A DNA stretch of 64,000 nt. Origin: Akkermansiaceae bacterium (lineage in GTDB: Bacteria > Verrucomicrobiota > Verrucomicrobiia > Verrucomicrobiales > Akkermansiaceae). Positions 34,541 through 42,470 of the stretch are shown in pieces. The notes under the pieces were generated by a model, which saw only the letters and a program-made list of their open reading frames with translations, was not told the DNA's origin and did no database searches. Numbering within the stretch: position 1 is the stretch's first letter; every line of letters begins with the position of its first letter. The position numbers were made by a program, and so were the translations under genes. The DNA is taken from assembly GCA_903919975.1 (NCBI GenBank), contig CAIXKE010000112.1, forward strand, positions 1-64,000. The letters are read 5' to 3'.

Positions 34541-34855
34541 ATGAGTGAATCCTCACCTTTACCTGATCTCCATCAGTCAGAACTCGATGAAGCCACGCTA
34601 CGCCAGTTATTCGAGGATGTCCGCAATCACACCGAACTCATGGAGGTCATTCCGAAACACGCGGCCGCCGCTTACGTTCCGGAAATCGCCGCCATTACCC
34701 TCGCGGAGGGACTTGATTTTCTATTAGCCGGCAGTGTCCGCGCGTTGCAACTCCGCTACCGTCACAACGGCACGATTTGGTGGGACACCCTGATGCCCAC
34801 GCCGCAGAAAACGTTCCGTATCGTCCGCATTCAACATGATTTCTCCGATGCATGA
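34541..34855 (+). CDS. Small unknown protein in the nap operon
   Basis: 104 aa from the ATG at 34541 (MSESSPLPDLHQ); an earlier in-frame ATG lies inside the preceding gene. The protein is acidic at the front (ELDEATLRQLFEDVRNHTEL). It ends in a conserved-looking basic/aromatic segment (LQLRYRHNGTIWWDTLM, FRIVRIQHDF). It has no signal peptide or cofactor motif. It follows the exported unknown by 20 bases and is probably co-transcribed. Function is not recognisable. Confidence 0.75.
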   Translation: MSESSPLPDLHQSELDEATLRQLFEDVRNHTELMEVIPKHAAAAYVPEIAAITLAEGLDFLLAGSVRALQLRYRHNGTIWWDTLMPTPQKTFRIVRIQHDFSDA

Positions 34856-34975
34856 CCCGCAGTCATCCATACCACGAAAATGATTCCCTCACCTAGCGAT
34901 CAAACCAGATCGTCATGGCAGGAATTCCGCTTCAAATCTTCCCGACACCAAAATCCACAAAACCAAATCACCACT

Positions 34976-36223
34976 ATGAAAATGAAAACAGCAATCCTAT
35001 TGATCACCGCGCCTGCCGTTTGCGCAGGAACTACCGAAACCGCACCCGCACCGTCGGAGGACTGGATCAAACCAATCATTGACATCCGAGCTCGCTATGA
35101 GTTTGGCGATGTGGACGGTGTGGATACTTCCCACGCTTTCACCTTTCGTGAACGCCTAGGCCTCAAGACCAAAGCATGGAATGGTTTCAGTGCCTTGATC
35201 GAAGGAGAGTTCAGTCAGGTGGCTGTCGATGACTTCAATGCCAATGCCGGTCCGGAAGCCGATCCCTATGACTTAGCGAATACGGTGATTTCCGATCCCG
35301 AGACCAATGAACTCAACCAAGGTTATCTTCAATATGAAGGTTTTGACACGGTCGCCAGGGCCGGTCGTCAACGGATCATCTATGACAATGCCGCATTCAT
35401 CGGCAACGTTGGTTGGCGTCAAAACGAGCAAACCTATGATGCCATTTCGTTTGCCAACAAATCCATCGACGGATTCACCTTCAATTATGCCTATGTGGAC
35501 CAAGTGAACCGGATCTTCGGTTCGGACGCAGACTCACCGATCGGCTACACGCCGGGTTTCAGCAACGTCCAGGACATTGAATCAAGCGTGCATCTGATCA
35601 ACGCGTCCTTTACCGGAATCACCGGTGTCACGCTGGGCGCTTACGCTTATGTGATGAACTTCGAGGATCTCGGCACATGGGACAACAACACCTTCGGACT
35701 CAGCGCCAAGGGCAAGCTCAACGACATCGCCCTCCATGGTGAACTCGCATGGCAAGACAAGGCAGGAGTTTCGGGTGAAGATGAGGCGCTTTATGCTCAT
35801 GCAACCGCGACGAAGGCATTCGGACCACAGGCATTGACTCTCGGTCTTGAGCACCTCGATGCCGGGTTCAAAACCCCACTTGCCACGGTGCACGCTTTCA
35901 ACGGCTTCGCCGATGTCACTGATGCTGCCCGAATTTCAGGCGCGCATAACGGACTGACAGACCTCTATCTCTCGCACACGATGCCGATCTTCTGCGGCGT
36001 CAAGTGGATGAACGTCCTGCACTCTCTCGGAGACAACGCGATTTCGACTGGTTACGGCTGGGAATATGACTCCGTGTTGACCAAGAAGTTCAACGACAAC
36101 TTCACGGCCATCGCCAAGGTTGCGTTCTTCGAGTCCGAGGGAGATGACTACACTAGCAATGCCAAGAATGATAGTCTCCCGACCACCGCTCGGATCTCGC
36201 TTGAGATGAACTATACTTTCTGA
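34976..36223 (+). CDS. Outer-membrane porin-like beta-barrel protein
   Basis: 415 aa from the ATG at 34976, chosen because a signal peptide follows (KTAILLITAPAVCAG). The mature part has alternating hydrophobic/polar strands, RARYEFGDVDG and TFRERLGLKTKAW near the start, RAGRQRIIYDNAAFIGN, and a C-terminal strand ending in Phe (SLEMNYTF), the outer-membrane insertion signal. The closest recognised type is the alginate-export/OprB-like porin group. It is last in the nap run, 120 bases after the small unknown, and might admit nitrate; that role is inference. Confidence 0.8.
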   Translation: MKMKTAILLITAPAVCAGTTETAPAPSEDWIKPIIDIRARYEFGDVDGVDTSHAFTFRERLGLKTKAWNGFSALIEGEFSQVAVDDFNANAGPEADPYDLANTVISDPETNELNQGYLQYEGFDTVARAGRQRIIYDNAAFIGNVGWRQNEQTYDAISFANKSIDGFTFNYAYVDQVNRIFGSDADSPIGYTPGFSNVQDIESSVHLINASFTGITGVTLGAYAYVMNFEDLGTWDNNTFGLSAKGKLNDIALHGELAWQDKAGVSGEDEALYAHATATKAFGPQALTLGLEHLDAGFKTPLATVHAFNGFADVTDAARISGAHNGLTDLYLSHTMPIFCGVKWMNVLHSLGDNAISTGYGWEYDSVLTKKFNDNFTAIAKVAFFESEGDDYTSNAKNDSLPTTARISLEMNYTF

Positions 36224-36236
36224 TTCTGAAACGCGA

Positions 36237-36665
36237 TCATTGGTGGCCGGCACAATGATCACAGCGAACCCAGCCGGCATTTCCATCCGCAAAGAATTCC
36301 TTCTTCCAGACAGGAACGCGGGATTTCACTTCGTCGATAATGTATCGGCAGGCGTCAAACGCCGCGTCGCGGTGGGCGGAAGAAACACAGACATACACGG
36401 CCATCTCGCCGATTTCCAAGGGACCGGTCCGATGCACGCAAGCGGCATGCAGAATGCCGAAGCGCTGAATGGATTCTGCTAGAATGCGCTCGCCCTCTTT
36501 GATCGCCAGCGCGGCGTAGGCCTCGTACTCAAGTTTGAGCACCGGCCTGCCCTCATGCTGATTGCGCACCCAGCCCTCAAACGAGCAAAAGCCGCCCGCT
36601 GCAGGATCAAGCACTTGTTTCCGAACGGCTTCGGTATCGATGGGAGATGATGTGAGTTGAAACAT
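36237..36665 (-). CDS. moaE: Molybdopterin synthase catalytic subunit
   Basis: 142 aa large subunit that transfers sulfur from MoaD thiocarboxylate to cyclic pyranopterin. Conserved blocks are GGFCSFEGWVRNQHEG, LEYEAYAALAIKEGERI, HRTGPLEIGEMAVYVCVSSAHRDAAF and VPVWKKEFF with the catalytic Lys. It is last of the cofactor operon and convergent with the porin gene, 13 bases apart. Its small-subunit partner is fused to MobA in the gene just upstream. Confidence 0.96.
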   Translation of the reverse strand: MFQLTSSPIDTEAVRKQVLDPAAGGFCSFEGWVRNQHEGRPVLKLEYEAYAALAIKEGERILAESIQRFGILHAACVHRTGPLEIGEMAVYVCVSSAHRDAAFDACRYIIDEVKSRVPVWKKEFFADGNAGWVRCDHCAGHQ

Positions 36666-36683
36666 GATCGTGAATTTTGATCA

Positions 36684-37499
36684 TCAACCACCCGCGACGG
36701 GCGGGATGAATACGACTTCGTCGTTGGCGGCAATACGGGCACCCCAGTCCGAGAACTCGCCATTGATCGCCACCCGCAAGGTCTCGGTCCCGAGTGGCAG
36801 ACGGTGGCGAAAACACAATTCCTCATAAAGCCCGGCCGCCGTGCAGGCCAATGTTTCAATCGTCTCTTCATCGAGGCCGCGGGCCTCACGAAGTTTGGCG
36901 AAGTAGAGAATCCTAACACTCTTCGATGTGACGCCTTCAGTGATTTTCGCAAAACACTCGCTGAGGTCCGCAGGCGTGTTGGCATTGTCGAGCGCCGCCG
37001 GGTGCGGGAGATCGAGCATTACCGGATCGAGAGATTCCAGGAATTTCCTCGCGCAGCGATTGCCATCGGCGAGCGCGCTTGCGGCGAGCTCCAGTCCAGC
37101 CGTTTCATAGATCGCGCAAAGTGGCTCGGCCCGGCCATCGATCCGGTTTCGAAAACAGATCGCCTTACGAGACGGATCGCGATGCGAAATCAGGAATGCC
37201 AAGGTCTCGCGGTCCATTAGAAATAAATCGCAGCCGAGCACCAGCAAGGGTCCGCCACATGAGGAGGCGGCGGATTCCAACGCCGTGATCGGCCCATCTC
37301 CGGGGTGCAGATCCGGAATCACCGGCAGTTCGATGGTGATCGAGTTTTCATCCCAGAGCGAAAGAAAAACGCCCTCGCAACACTCGCGCGCCAGGCCCGC
37401 AATGTAATCAATCTGGCGGCTGCCATCGGGACGCTCGATGAGCGCCTTGTTGCGGCCCATGCGCTTGCTTTCGCCACCTGCTAGAATGATGGCGTTCAT
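36684..37499 (-). CDS. mobA: MobA-MoaD fusion: Mo-cofactor guanylyltransferase and sulfur carrier
   Basis: 271 aa from the ATG at 37499, which overlaps the moaC stop (ATGA). Residues 1-185 are MobA: AIILAGGESKRMGRNKAL binds GTP, followed by LVLGCDLFLMD with the metal-binding Asp. Residues about 195-271 are MoaD: VRILYFAKLREARGLDEETI with the ubiquitin-like fold, ending in VAGG, the C-terminal Gly-Gly that is adenylated and thiocarboxylated. The two functions are normally separate proteins. Bis-MGD made here fits NapA. Confidence 0.92.
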   Translation of the reverse strand: MNAIILAGGESKRMGRNKALIERPDGSRQIDYIAGLARECCEGVFLSLWDENSITIELPVIPDLHPGDGPITALESAASSCGGPLLVLGCDLFLMDRETLAFLISHRDPSRKAICFRNRIDGRAEPLCAIYETAGLELAASALADGNRCARKFLESLDPVMLDLPHPAALDNANTPADLSECFAKITEGVTSKSVRILYFAKLREARGLDEETIETLACTAAGLYEELCFRHRLPLGTETLRVAINGEFSDWGARIAANDEVVFIPPVAGG

Positions 37500-37969
37500 G
37501 GTGCGGCTTGGTAATCGGATTTCCCACCGGATTTTTCGACCAGACGGATGCCATCGATGACGATGGCGGGATCGAGCGCCTTGCACATGTCGTGCAAGGT
37601 CAATGCGGCGATGCTGGCACCGGTGAGCGCTTCCATTTCCACACCGGTGCGGGCGGTGGTTTTACAGGTGCAGCGGATGAGCGCTTGATTATCGGAAAAC
37701 GTTATCTCGATCTTGCAATCGTCGAGCGGCAGCGGATGGCAGAGCGGAATGAGCGAGGATGTTTGCTTGGCTCCCATCACGCCGGCAAGGATGGCGGTTT
37801 GAAACACCGGGCCTTTTTTCGAAATCAGGTCGCTGCCATTGAATTGCGCGGCGACCGCCCGGTTAACGGTGACGCGGGCTTCTGCCACCGCGCGACGGAC
37901 GGTTTCCGGCTTCGCCGAAACATCAACCATTGCGGCTTTGTTAGTGGAATCAATGTGAGTGAGGGACAT
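37496..37969 (-). CDS. moaC: Cyclic pyranopterin monophosphate synthase
   Basis: 157 aa from the ATG at 37969 (MSLTHIDSTNKAAMVDVSAK). It catalyses the second half of cPMP formation after MoaA. Conserved stretches include LCHPLPLDDCKIEI, TARTGVEMEALTGASIAALTLHDMCKA and LVEKSGGKSDY. The start lies eight bases after the moeA stop and the stop overlaps mobA. moaA is not in the window. Confidence 0.96.
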   Translation of the reverse strand: MSLTHIDSTNKAAMVDVSAKPETVRRAVAEARVTVNRAVAAQFNGSDLISKKGPVFQTAILAGVMGAKQTSSLIPLCHPLPLDDCKIEITFSDNQALIRCTCKTTARTGVEMEALTGASIAALTLHDMCKALDPAIVIDGIRLVEKSGGKSDYQAAP

Positions 37970-37976
37970 GGTGAAA

Positions 37977-39146
37977 TCAGGGAAACGGGTGATAGGCAAA
38001 GGATTGCCCGGGAGTGAAATCTTTTTCCGGCGGAATTTCAACAATTCCCACCGCTCCGGCAATGGAAACATAGTCGCCGGAATTCCTTGGCGGACGCGGA
38101 ATCAATTGACCGTTTGCTGCCACCGCCACGGGAAGCAACCACGAAAATCGCGGCAACGGAGTCAGGTCTTCCAAAGGAATGCGCAACATCAGAGGCGTGG
38201 AAAGTCCTTGGATTTTCAGCAGCGCGGGTAGCACAAACCGCGTAAATGTCGCCAAAACCGAGACCGGATTCCCCGGCAGAGCAAACACCTGGGGCGGGCC
38301 CGACCAATACGCCAGCGGCTTGCCGGGACGCAACTCAACCCCATGAAACGCGGGCGGTCCCAGACTCGTCTCCAGCAAACTGCGGACGTGGTCTTTTTTT
38401 CCCATTGAAATACCGCCACACAGAATGAGCAGGTCGGAATTTTCGAGCGCGTGACGAATCGCTTTGCCCGCCTCTTCAGGATCATCTGAAACATGAAGCG
38501 TTAGATTCGGGGCGCAACCGAGGCGGGTCAATGCCGCTTCGAGCATCGGGCCATTCGAGCGCCGAATCTGCCATGGTTCCGGCACCGCATCCACCGGCAC
38601 CGCTTCATCGCCCGTGGTGATCAGCGCCACCCGCGGGCAACGAAATACCTCGACTTGGGTTTTGCCGACACTCGCCGCAATCGCAATTTCCGCCAGGCCA
38701 AGGCGGTTTCCAGCAGAAACCAGCACATCCCCTTCCTGCGCATCGAGCCCACGCGGATGAATGAATTGGCCGGACTTGAATGGATCAGTTAGAGTGAATG
38801 ACTCCAAGAGGTCTTCATACGGAACCACCGTGTCGCAATCCGCCGGAAGCGCCGCACCCGTCATGATTTCCCAGGCCCCACCCACTTCCAATGGACGCGG
38901 TGGCGGATCCCCGGCGGCATGAAGCCCGGCGATTTTCAGTGCGGCCGATGCGCCGGTTTTCGCCGAATCGAAGGCGACGCCATCCATCATTGCGCGGGAA
39001 AATGGTGGCAACGCCCGATCCGCCACCAGTGGTTCGGCCAAGACCCTGCCGATCGCCCCCGCAAGCGCGGCGGACTCGCTACCGAGTGTCCGGCATGAAC
39101 TCAGAATGTGTGCCTCGGCGGCCCGGATTGAAATGAGCGGATTCAC
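37977..39146 (-). CDS. moeA: Molybdopterin molybdenumtransferase
   Basis: 389 aa from a GTG at 39146 (NPLISIRAAEAHILSS), the best start matching family length. No in-frame ATG sits closer. It inserts molybdate into adenylated molybdopterin. Signature blocks are PPFSRAMMDGVAFDS, GAALPADCDTVVPYED, VALITTGDEAVP, ILCGGISMGKKDHVRSLLE and FALPGNPVSVLATFTRFV. It is the first of the cofactor operon and is separated from upstream proS by a hairpin. Confidence 0.94.
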   Translation of the reverse strand: MNPLISIRAAEAHILSSCRTLGSESAALAGAIGRVLAEPLVADRALPPFSRAMMDGVAFDSAKTGASAALKIAGLHAAGDPPPRPLEVGGAWEIMTGAALPADCDTVVPYEDLLESFTLTDPFKSGQFIHPRGLDAQEGDVLVSAGNRLGLAEIAIAASVGKTQVEVFRCPRVALITTGDEAVPVDAVPEPWQIRRSNGPMLEAALTRLGCAPNLTLHVSDDPEEAGKAIRHALENSDLLILCGGISMGKKDHVRSLLETSLGPPAFHGVELRPGKPLAYWSGPPQVFALPGNPVSVLATFTRFVLPALLKIQGLSTPLMLRIPLEDLTPLPRFSWLLPVAVAANGQLIPRPPRNSGDYVSIAGAVGIVEIPPEKDFTPGQSFAYHPFP

Positions 39147-39222
39147 GCCGTGATGATCATCCGATCGCGCCCACTTGGCGACGCAAAATCCCGCGGTTTC
39201 ACAGACGCGCAAACGAAGCAAT

Positions 39223-39248
39223 GAGTGTGGACAGGAGTTTCCACACTC
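39223..39248. repeat. Hairpin GAGTGTGGA/TCCACACTC between proS and moeA
   Basis: A perfect nine-base stem (39223-39231 with 39240-39248) and an eight-base loop lie just downstream of the proS stop. There is no T-run. Its words (GTGTGG, AGGAGT) recall the hairpins of the 62-base repeats at 16664. Confidence 0.6.
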
Positions 39249-39254
39249 CTCATG

Positions 39255-40781
39255 TCAGTAACTCCGCCCCCAGAGGGCGTGTGTGGTGGCTAGTTCGCTG
39301 GTTAGGAAACACTTTCCGCTGGGAGATTGAGGCAGGGAAACCGACGGCAAGGGGATGCAGCGGATTGTGATTTTGTGCTGTTTGGACAGAACATCCTCTT
39401 GTTCGGGAGTGCCGGCCCACGGGGTGTGGAGCCAGCCTGGGTTTTCTTTGGACCAATGGGCATGGAAAGCCTCCAGCGAATCACATGGGGTGATGTGTGC
39501 ATCGCGAAAAGCGGTGGAGCGATCCAACATTGCGTGATGAATGCTATCGAGGATCTCGGTCGCGCTGCGGAGAAATTCGTCTTTGATCGGAAAATCTTTC
39601 ACGGAAACAGCTTGGTCGCGGCGTTGGACGCAAATTTTGCGGGTTTCGATATCACGCGGGCCGATCTCGATACGGATTGGCACGCCTTTTTTGATCCACT
39701 CCCATTTTTTCACGCCGCCGCTGAGGTCGCGGGTATCCACGTGGACTCGCAGAGGCTCTCCGTGATAAACTTGATGGCGGAGGGTTTCGGCCAAGGCCTG
39801 GCAGGAGGCGATGACGGCGTCGCGGGTGTCCTCTTTCGGGGTGATCGGCATGATGACGATCTGCTGGGTGGCCACACGCGGCGGAAGTATCAGGCCGTCG
39901 TCATCCGAATGCGCCATGATCAAGGTGCCGATGAGGCGGGTGGAAACGCCCCAGGAGGTGGTGTGCGCGTGCTGCACTTGGCCATCGCGACCTGTGAACG
40001 AAATGTTCTGCGCCTTGGAAAAATTCTGCCCGAGGTAATGCGAGGTGCCAGCTTGGATGGCTTTACAATCCTGGACCATCGCCTCCACGGTGAGGGTCAT
40101 GTCCGCACCGGGGAATCGCTCATTTTCGGTTTTCTCGCCGGGCATCACCGGGATGGCGAGGTGATCGCGGAGAAACTCTTCGTAAAGCCCATGAATCATC
40201 CTGGTTTCCACAATGGCCTCATCCTTCGTCTCGTGGGCGGTGTGACCTTCCTGCCAAAGAAACTCGGCGGTGCGCAGAAACAAACGCGGGCGCATTTCCC
40301 AACGCATCACGTTCGCCCATTGATTGATCAGCAGCGGAAGATCGCGATAGGACTCAATCCAGCGGGCGAAAGCCGCGCCGATGATCGTTTCCGAAGTCGG
40401 CCGAATGACATACGGTTCGGCCAGCTCACCGGTCGGAATCATCCGGGTTTTCCCCGTCACCTCATCCTTCACCACTTCCAGTCGATGGTGGGTGACCACG
40501 GCACATTCGGTGGCAAAACCCTCCGCATGCTCGGCTTCCTTCTCAAGATATGATAGCGGGATGAGCAACGGGAAATACGCATTTTGGTGGCCGGTGGCTT
40601 TGAATTTCCGGTCCAACTGCTGCTGGATCAACTCCCAAATCCCATAACCCCATGGCTTAATGACCATGCAGCCGCGGGTCTCCGAATTCTCGGCGAGATC
40701 GGCGGCTTTGATGACTTGTTGATACCACTCAGGGAAATCCTCGGCGCGGGTCGGTGTGATGGCGGTCTTTTCGGTGGACAT
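39255..40781 (-). CDS. proS: Prolyl-tRNA synthetase (short, type lacking the editing domain)
   Basis: 508 aa from the ATG at 40781 (MSTEKTAITPTRAEDFPEWY), the length of the archaeal/eukaryote-like class II ProRS. Motifs are GCMVIKPWGYGIWELIQQQL, the motif 2 region RPTSETIIGAAFARWI, NQWANVMRWEMRPRLFLRTAEF and GTSHYLGQNFSKA. The C-terminal part has PIRIEIGPRDI in the anticodon-binding domain and the zinc-like C-terminal extension. It charges tRNA-Pro. The gene is monocistronic or leads into moeA. Confidence 0.95.
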   Translation of the reverse strand: MSTEKTAITPTRAEDFPEWYQQVIKAADLAENSETRGCMVIKPWGYGIWELIQQQLDRKFKATGHQNAYFPLLIPLSYLEKEAEHAEGFATECAVVTHHRLEVVKDEVTGKTRMIPTGELAEPYVIRPTSETIIGAAFARWIESYRDLPLLINQWANVMRWEMRPRLFLRTAEFLWQEGHTAHETKDEAIVETRMIHGLYEEFLRDHLAIPVMPGEKTENERFPGADMTLTVEAMVQDCKAIQAGTSHYLGQNFSKAQNISFTGRDGQVQHAHTTSWGVSTRLIGTLIMAHSDDDGLILPPRVATQQIVIMPITPKEDTRDAVIASCQALAETLRHQVYHGEPLRVHVDTRDLSGGVKKWEWIKKGVPIRIEIGPRDIETRKICVQRRDQAVSVKDFPIKDEFLRSATEILDSIHHAMLDRSTAFRDAHITPCDSLEAFHAHWSKENPGWLHTPWAGTPEQEDVLSKQHKITIRCIPLPSVSLPQSPSGKCFLTSELATTHALWGRSY

Positions 40782-40974
40782 AGTGACTGGCGAAATAGGA
40801 ATCACGGAGCGGCCCAAAGAGCATTAAAAATCTCGCGGAATCGGTGAGTTTCCTCGTCTCGCCCAGCAAAATATCCAACCCGCACTAATTTCCGAAAAAT
40901 CCCGCACTGGGTGTTTGACAGCCGACTTGAAAATCTTCTTAATTACTCCGTTAAAGATACAAACCTGTGAGTGC

Positions 40975-41835
40975 ATGAGCGAAAACCAACCACCACTAAC
41001 TACTCCGTCCAAGCAAACTTCAAGCGTCCCACTCAAAAAGGAGACCGTGCGCGTGACCTTAAAGGCCTCCGACAGTCCGCCTGCCATGCCGTCCTCGGCC
41101 ATTCCGTCCTCGGCCATTCCAATGGCGCCACCGGTGAGACCGCCCGCACCAAGTTTGCCACCGACGGCCACTTTACCTTCCCCCGCTCCCCGCCCATCGA
41201 CTCCGGCTACCCCTCCCCCAACCGCGGCACTCCGCGCAGCTGGAGCCCCACCTATCGCAGGAGCACCTTTACCAACTGTTCCACTCCGCAAAGGTGGAGT
41301 TTCTACCGCAGGAGCGCCTGTTCCGACAATCCGCCTCGCGACCTCCACCGCACCCATCGGCGCGCCAACCGCGCCAACCGCGCCGGGCGCGTCATCGATC
41401 GGAGCACCGACCATAGCACTTAAACCGGGCACCGCAACAAAACCGGGAGCCCCCACAACACCGTTCGGAGCCCCAACCATAGCGCTCAAACCGGGCACGG
41501 CAACAACCCCGTTCGGAGCCCCAACCGTGGCACTTAAACCAGGCACCGCCCCAAGTTTGCCAGGCACTTCTGCGACACTTCCGAAAGCCACCGTCCAGCT
41601 TCAGGCTCCCACACAACCGCTTGGAACTTCTTTCCCCAGCGCCTCCAGAGCTGCGACACTCGCAGTGGAGGACGTGGAAGAAGAAGATGCCAACGTCGGA
41701 GTAGTCAAAATATTGGCAGGCGTTGGATTCGCCGCCGCAATTCTCGTTCTGGTGTTCCAGCTGATGCTCTCCAAAATCTGGATCAGCGCGGTAGACAACT
41801 CAAGACTGGGTGACTGGTCCCAGCTCATCGAATAA
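40975..41835 (+). CDS. Pro/Ala/Thr-rich repeat protein with C-terminal membrane anchor
   Basis: 286 aa from the ATG at 40975. The first 30 residues are charged (LKKETVRVTLKASD), then about 180 residues are almost only Pro, Ala, Thr, Ser and Gly. They include near-identical repeats of GAPTIALKPGTAT (three copies at about 140-205). An acidic stretch (VEDVEEEDANVG) precedes one hydrophobic segment (ILAGVGFAAAILVLVFQLML) and a short tail. There is no signal peptide, so the long linker is probably cytoplasmic and anchored at the C-terminus. No domain is recognised; proteins like this vary fast. Confidence 0.75.
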   Translation: MSENQPPLTTPSKQTSSVPLKKETVRVTLKASDSPPAMPSSAIPSSAIPMAPPVRPPAPSLPPTATLPSPAPRPSTPATPPPTAALRAAGAPPIAGAPLPTVPLRKGGVSTAGAPVPTIRLATSTAPIGAPTAPTAPGASSIGAPTIALKPGTATKPGAPTTPFGAPTIALKPGTATTPFGAPTVALKPGTAPSLPGTSATLPKATVQLQAPTQPLGTSFPSASRAATLAVEDVEEEDANVGVVKILAGVGFAAAILVLVFQLMLSKIWISAVDNSRLGDWSQLIE

Positions 41836-41857
41836 CCAACCCATTATCCTTATCACC

Positions 41858-41953
41858 ATGGCCTGGCCCATCATCAACACCCTGCTTGCCGCTGCCGTCA
41901 TTTATCTGGCCCACGCTGCTTGCGCTCTGCCTACCGGCGTCCCCGGACTCTGA
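41858..41953 (+). CDS. Possible 31-aa hydrophobic peptide
   Basis: ATG at 41858 opens a short frame (MAWPIINTLLAAAVIYLAHA then CALPTGVPGL), a single hydrophobic helix. It lies 22 bases after the Pro-rich gene and 82 before trxA, in the same direction. No Shine-Dalgarno motif is present. It could be a small membrane protein or chance. Confidence 0.25.
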   Translation: MAWPIINTLLAAAVIYLAHAACALPTGVPGL

Positions 41954-42035
41954 GTAATTCTCTCGGAGAGAGCCACTCCGCGATCATCGCAGGGTGGCTC
42001 TTGACGTATTCGGGTTTCGGGTCCAAAGTCACTTC

Positions 42036-42356
42036 ATGGCTCTTAACCTTACCGACGCGAATTTTCAATCCGAAGTAATCGACTCCACCGTGCCCGTCCT
42101 CGTGGACTTCTGGGCCGAGTGGTGCGGCCCCTGCAAAATGATCGGCCCGGTCATCGACCAAGTTTCCACCGAGCTCGACGGCCAAGCCAAAGTCGGCAAA
42201 GTAAACGTGGACGAAGCCCGTGAACTCGCCGTGAAATACAACGTGCGCTCAATCCCGCTACTACTGTTCTTCATGAACGGCGAAGTGAAGGACCAGATCG
42301 TAGGAGCCAGCGTCACCAAGGAACAACTCAAGGCGAAGCTGCTGGCACTCGCTTGA
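42036..42356 (+). CDS. trxA: Thioredoxin
   Basis: 106 aa from the ATG at 42036 (MALNLTDANFQSEVI). The redox motif FWAEWCGPCKM is intact, followed by the cis-Pro block VRSIPLLLFFMNGE. It is a cytoplasmic disulfide reductant without signal peptide. A strong intrinsic terminator begins 21 bases after the stop. Confidence 0.97.
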   Translation: MALNLTDANFQSEVIDSTVPVLVDFWAEWCGPCKMIGPVIDQVSTELDGQAKVGKVNVDEARELAVKYNVRSIPLLLFFMNGEVKDQIVGASVTKEQLKAKLLALA

Positions 42357-42376
42357 TCCAATTTTCATTCTCACCA

Positions 42377-42407
42377 ACCGGTCCGGAATATTCGGGCCGG
42401 TTTTTTT
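42377..42407 (+). terminator. Rho-independent terminator after trxA
   Basis: ACCGGTCCG (42377-42385) pairs with CGGGCCGGT (42393-42401) with one G-T pair, a seven-base loop, and a run of seven Ts ending at 42407. Confidence 0.9.
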
Positions 42408-42470
42408 ACACCCCAACCTTTCCACATCTCCACTTCCATTAAAGTTCCGGACATTGCATCCGCAGGTCTT

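Noticed and set aside
39327-40553. 408-codon open frame on the + strand
   Set aside because: It is antisense to proS, whose motifs are unambiguous. Long shadow frames are expected in this GC-rich DNA.
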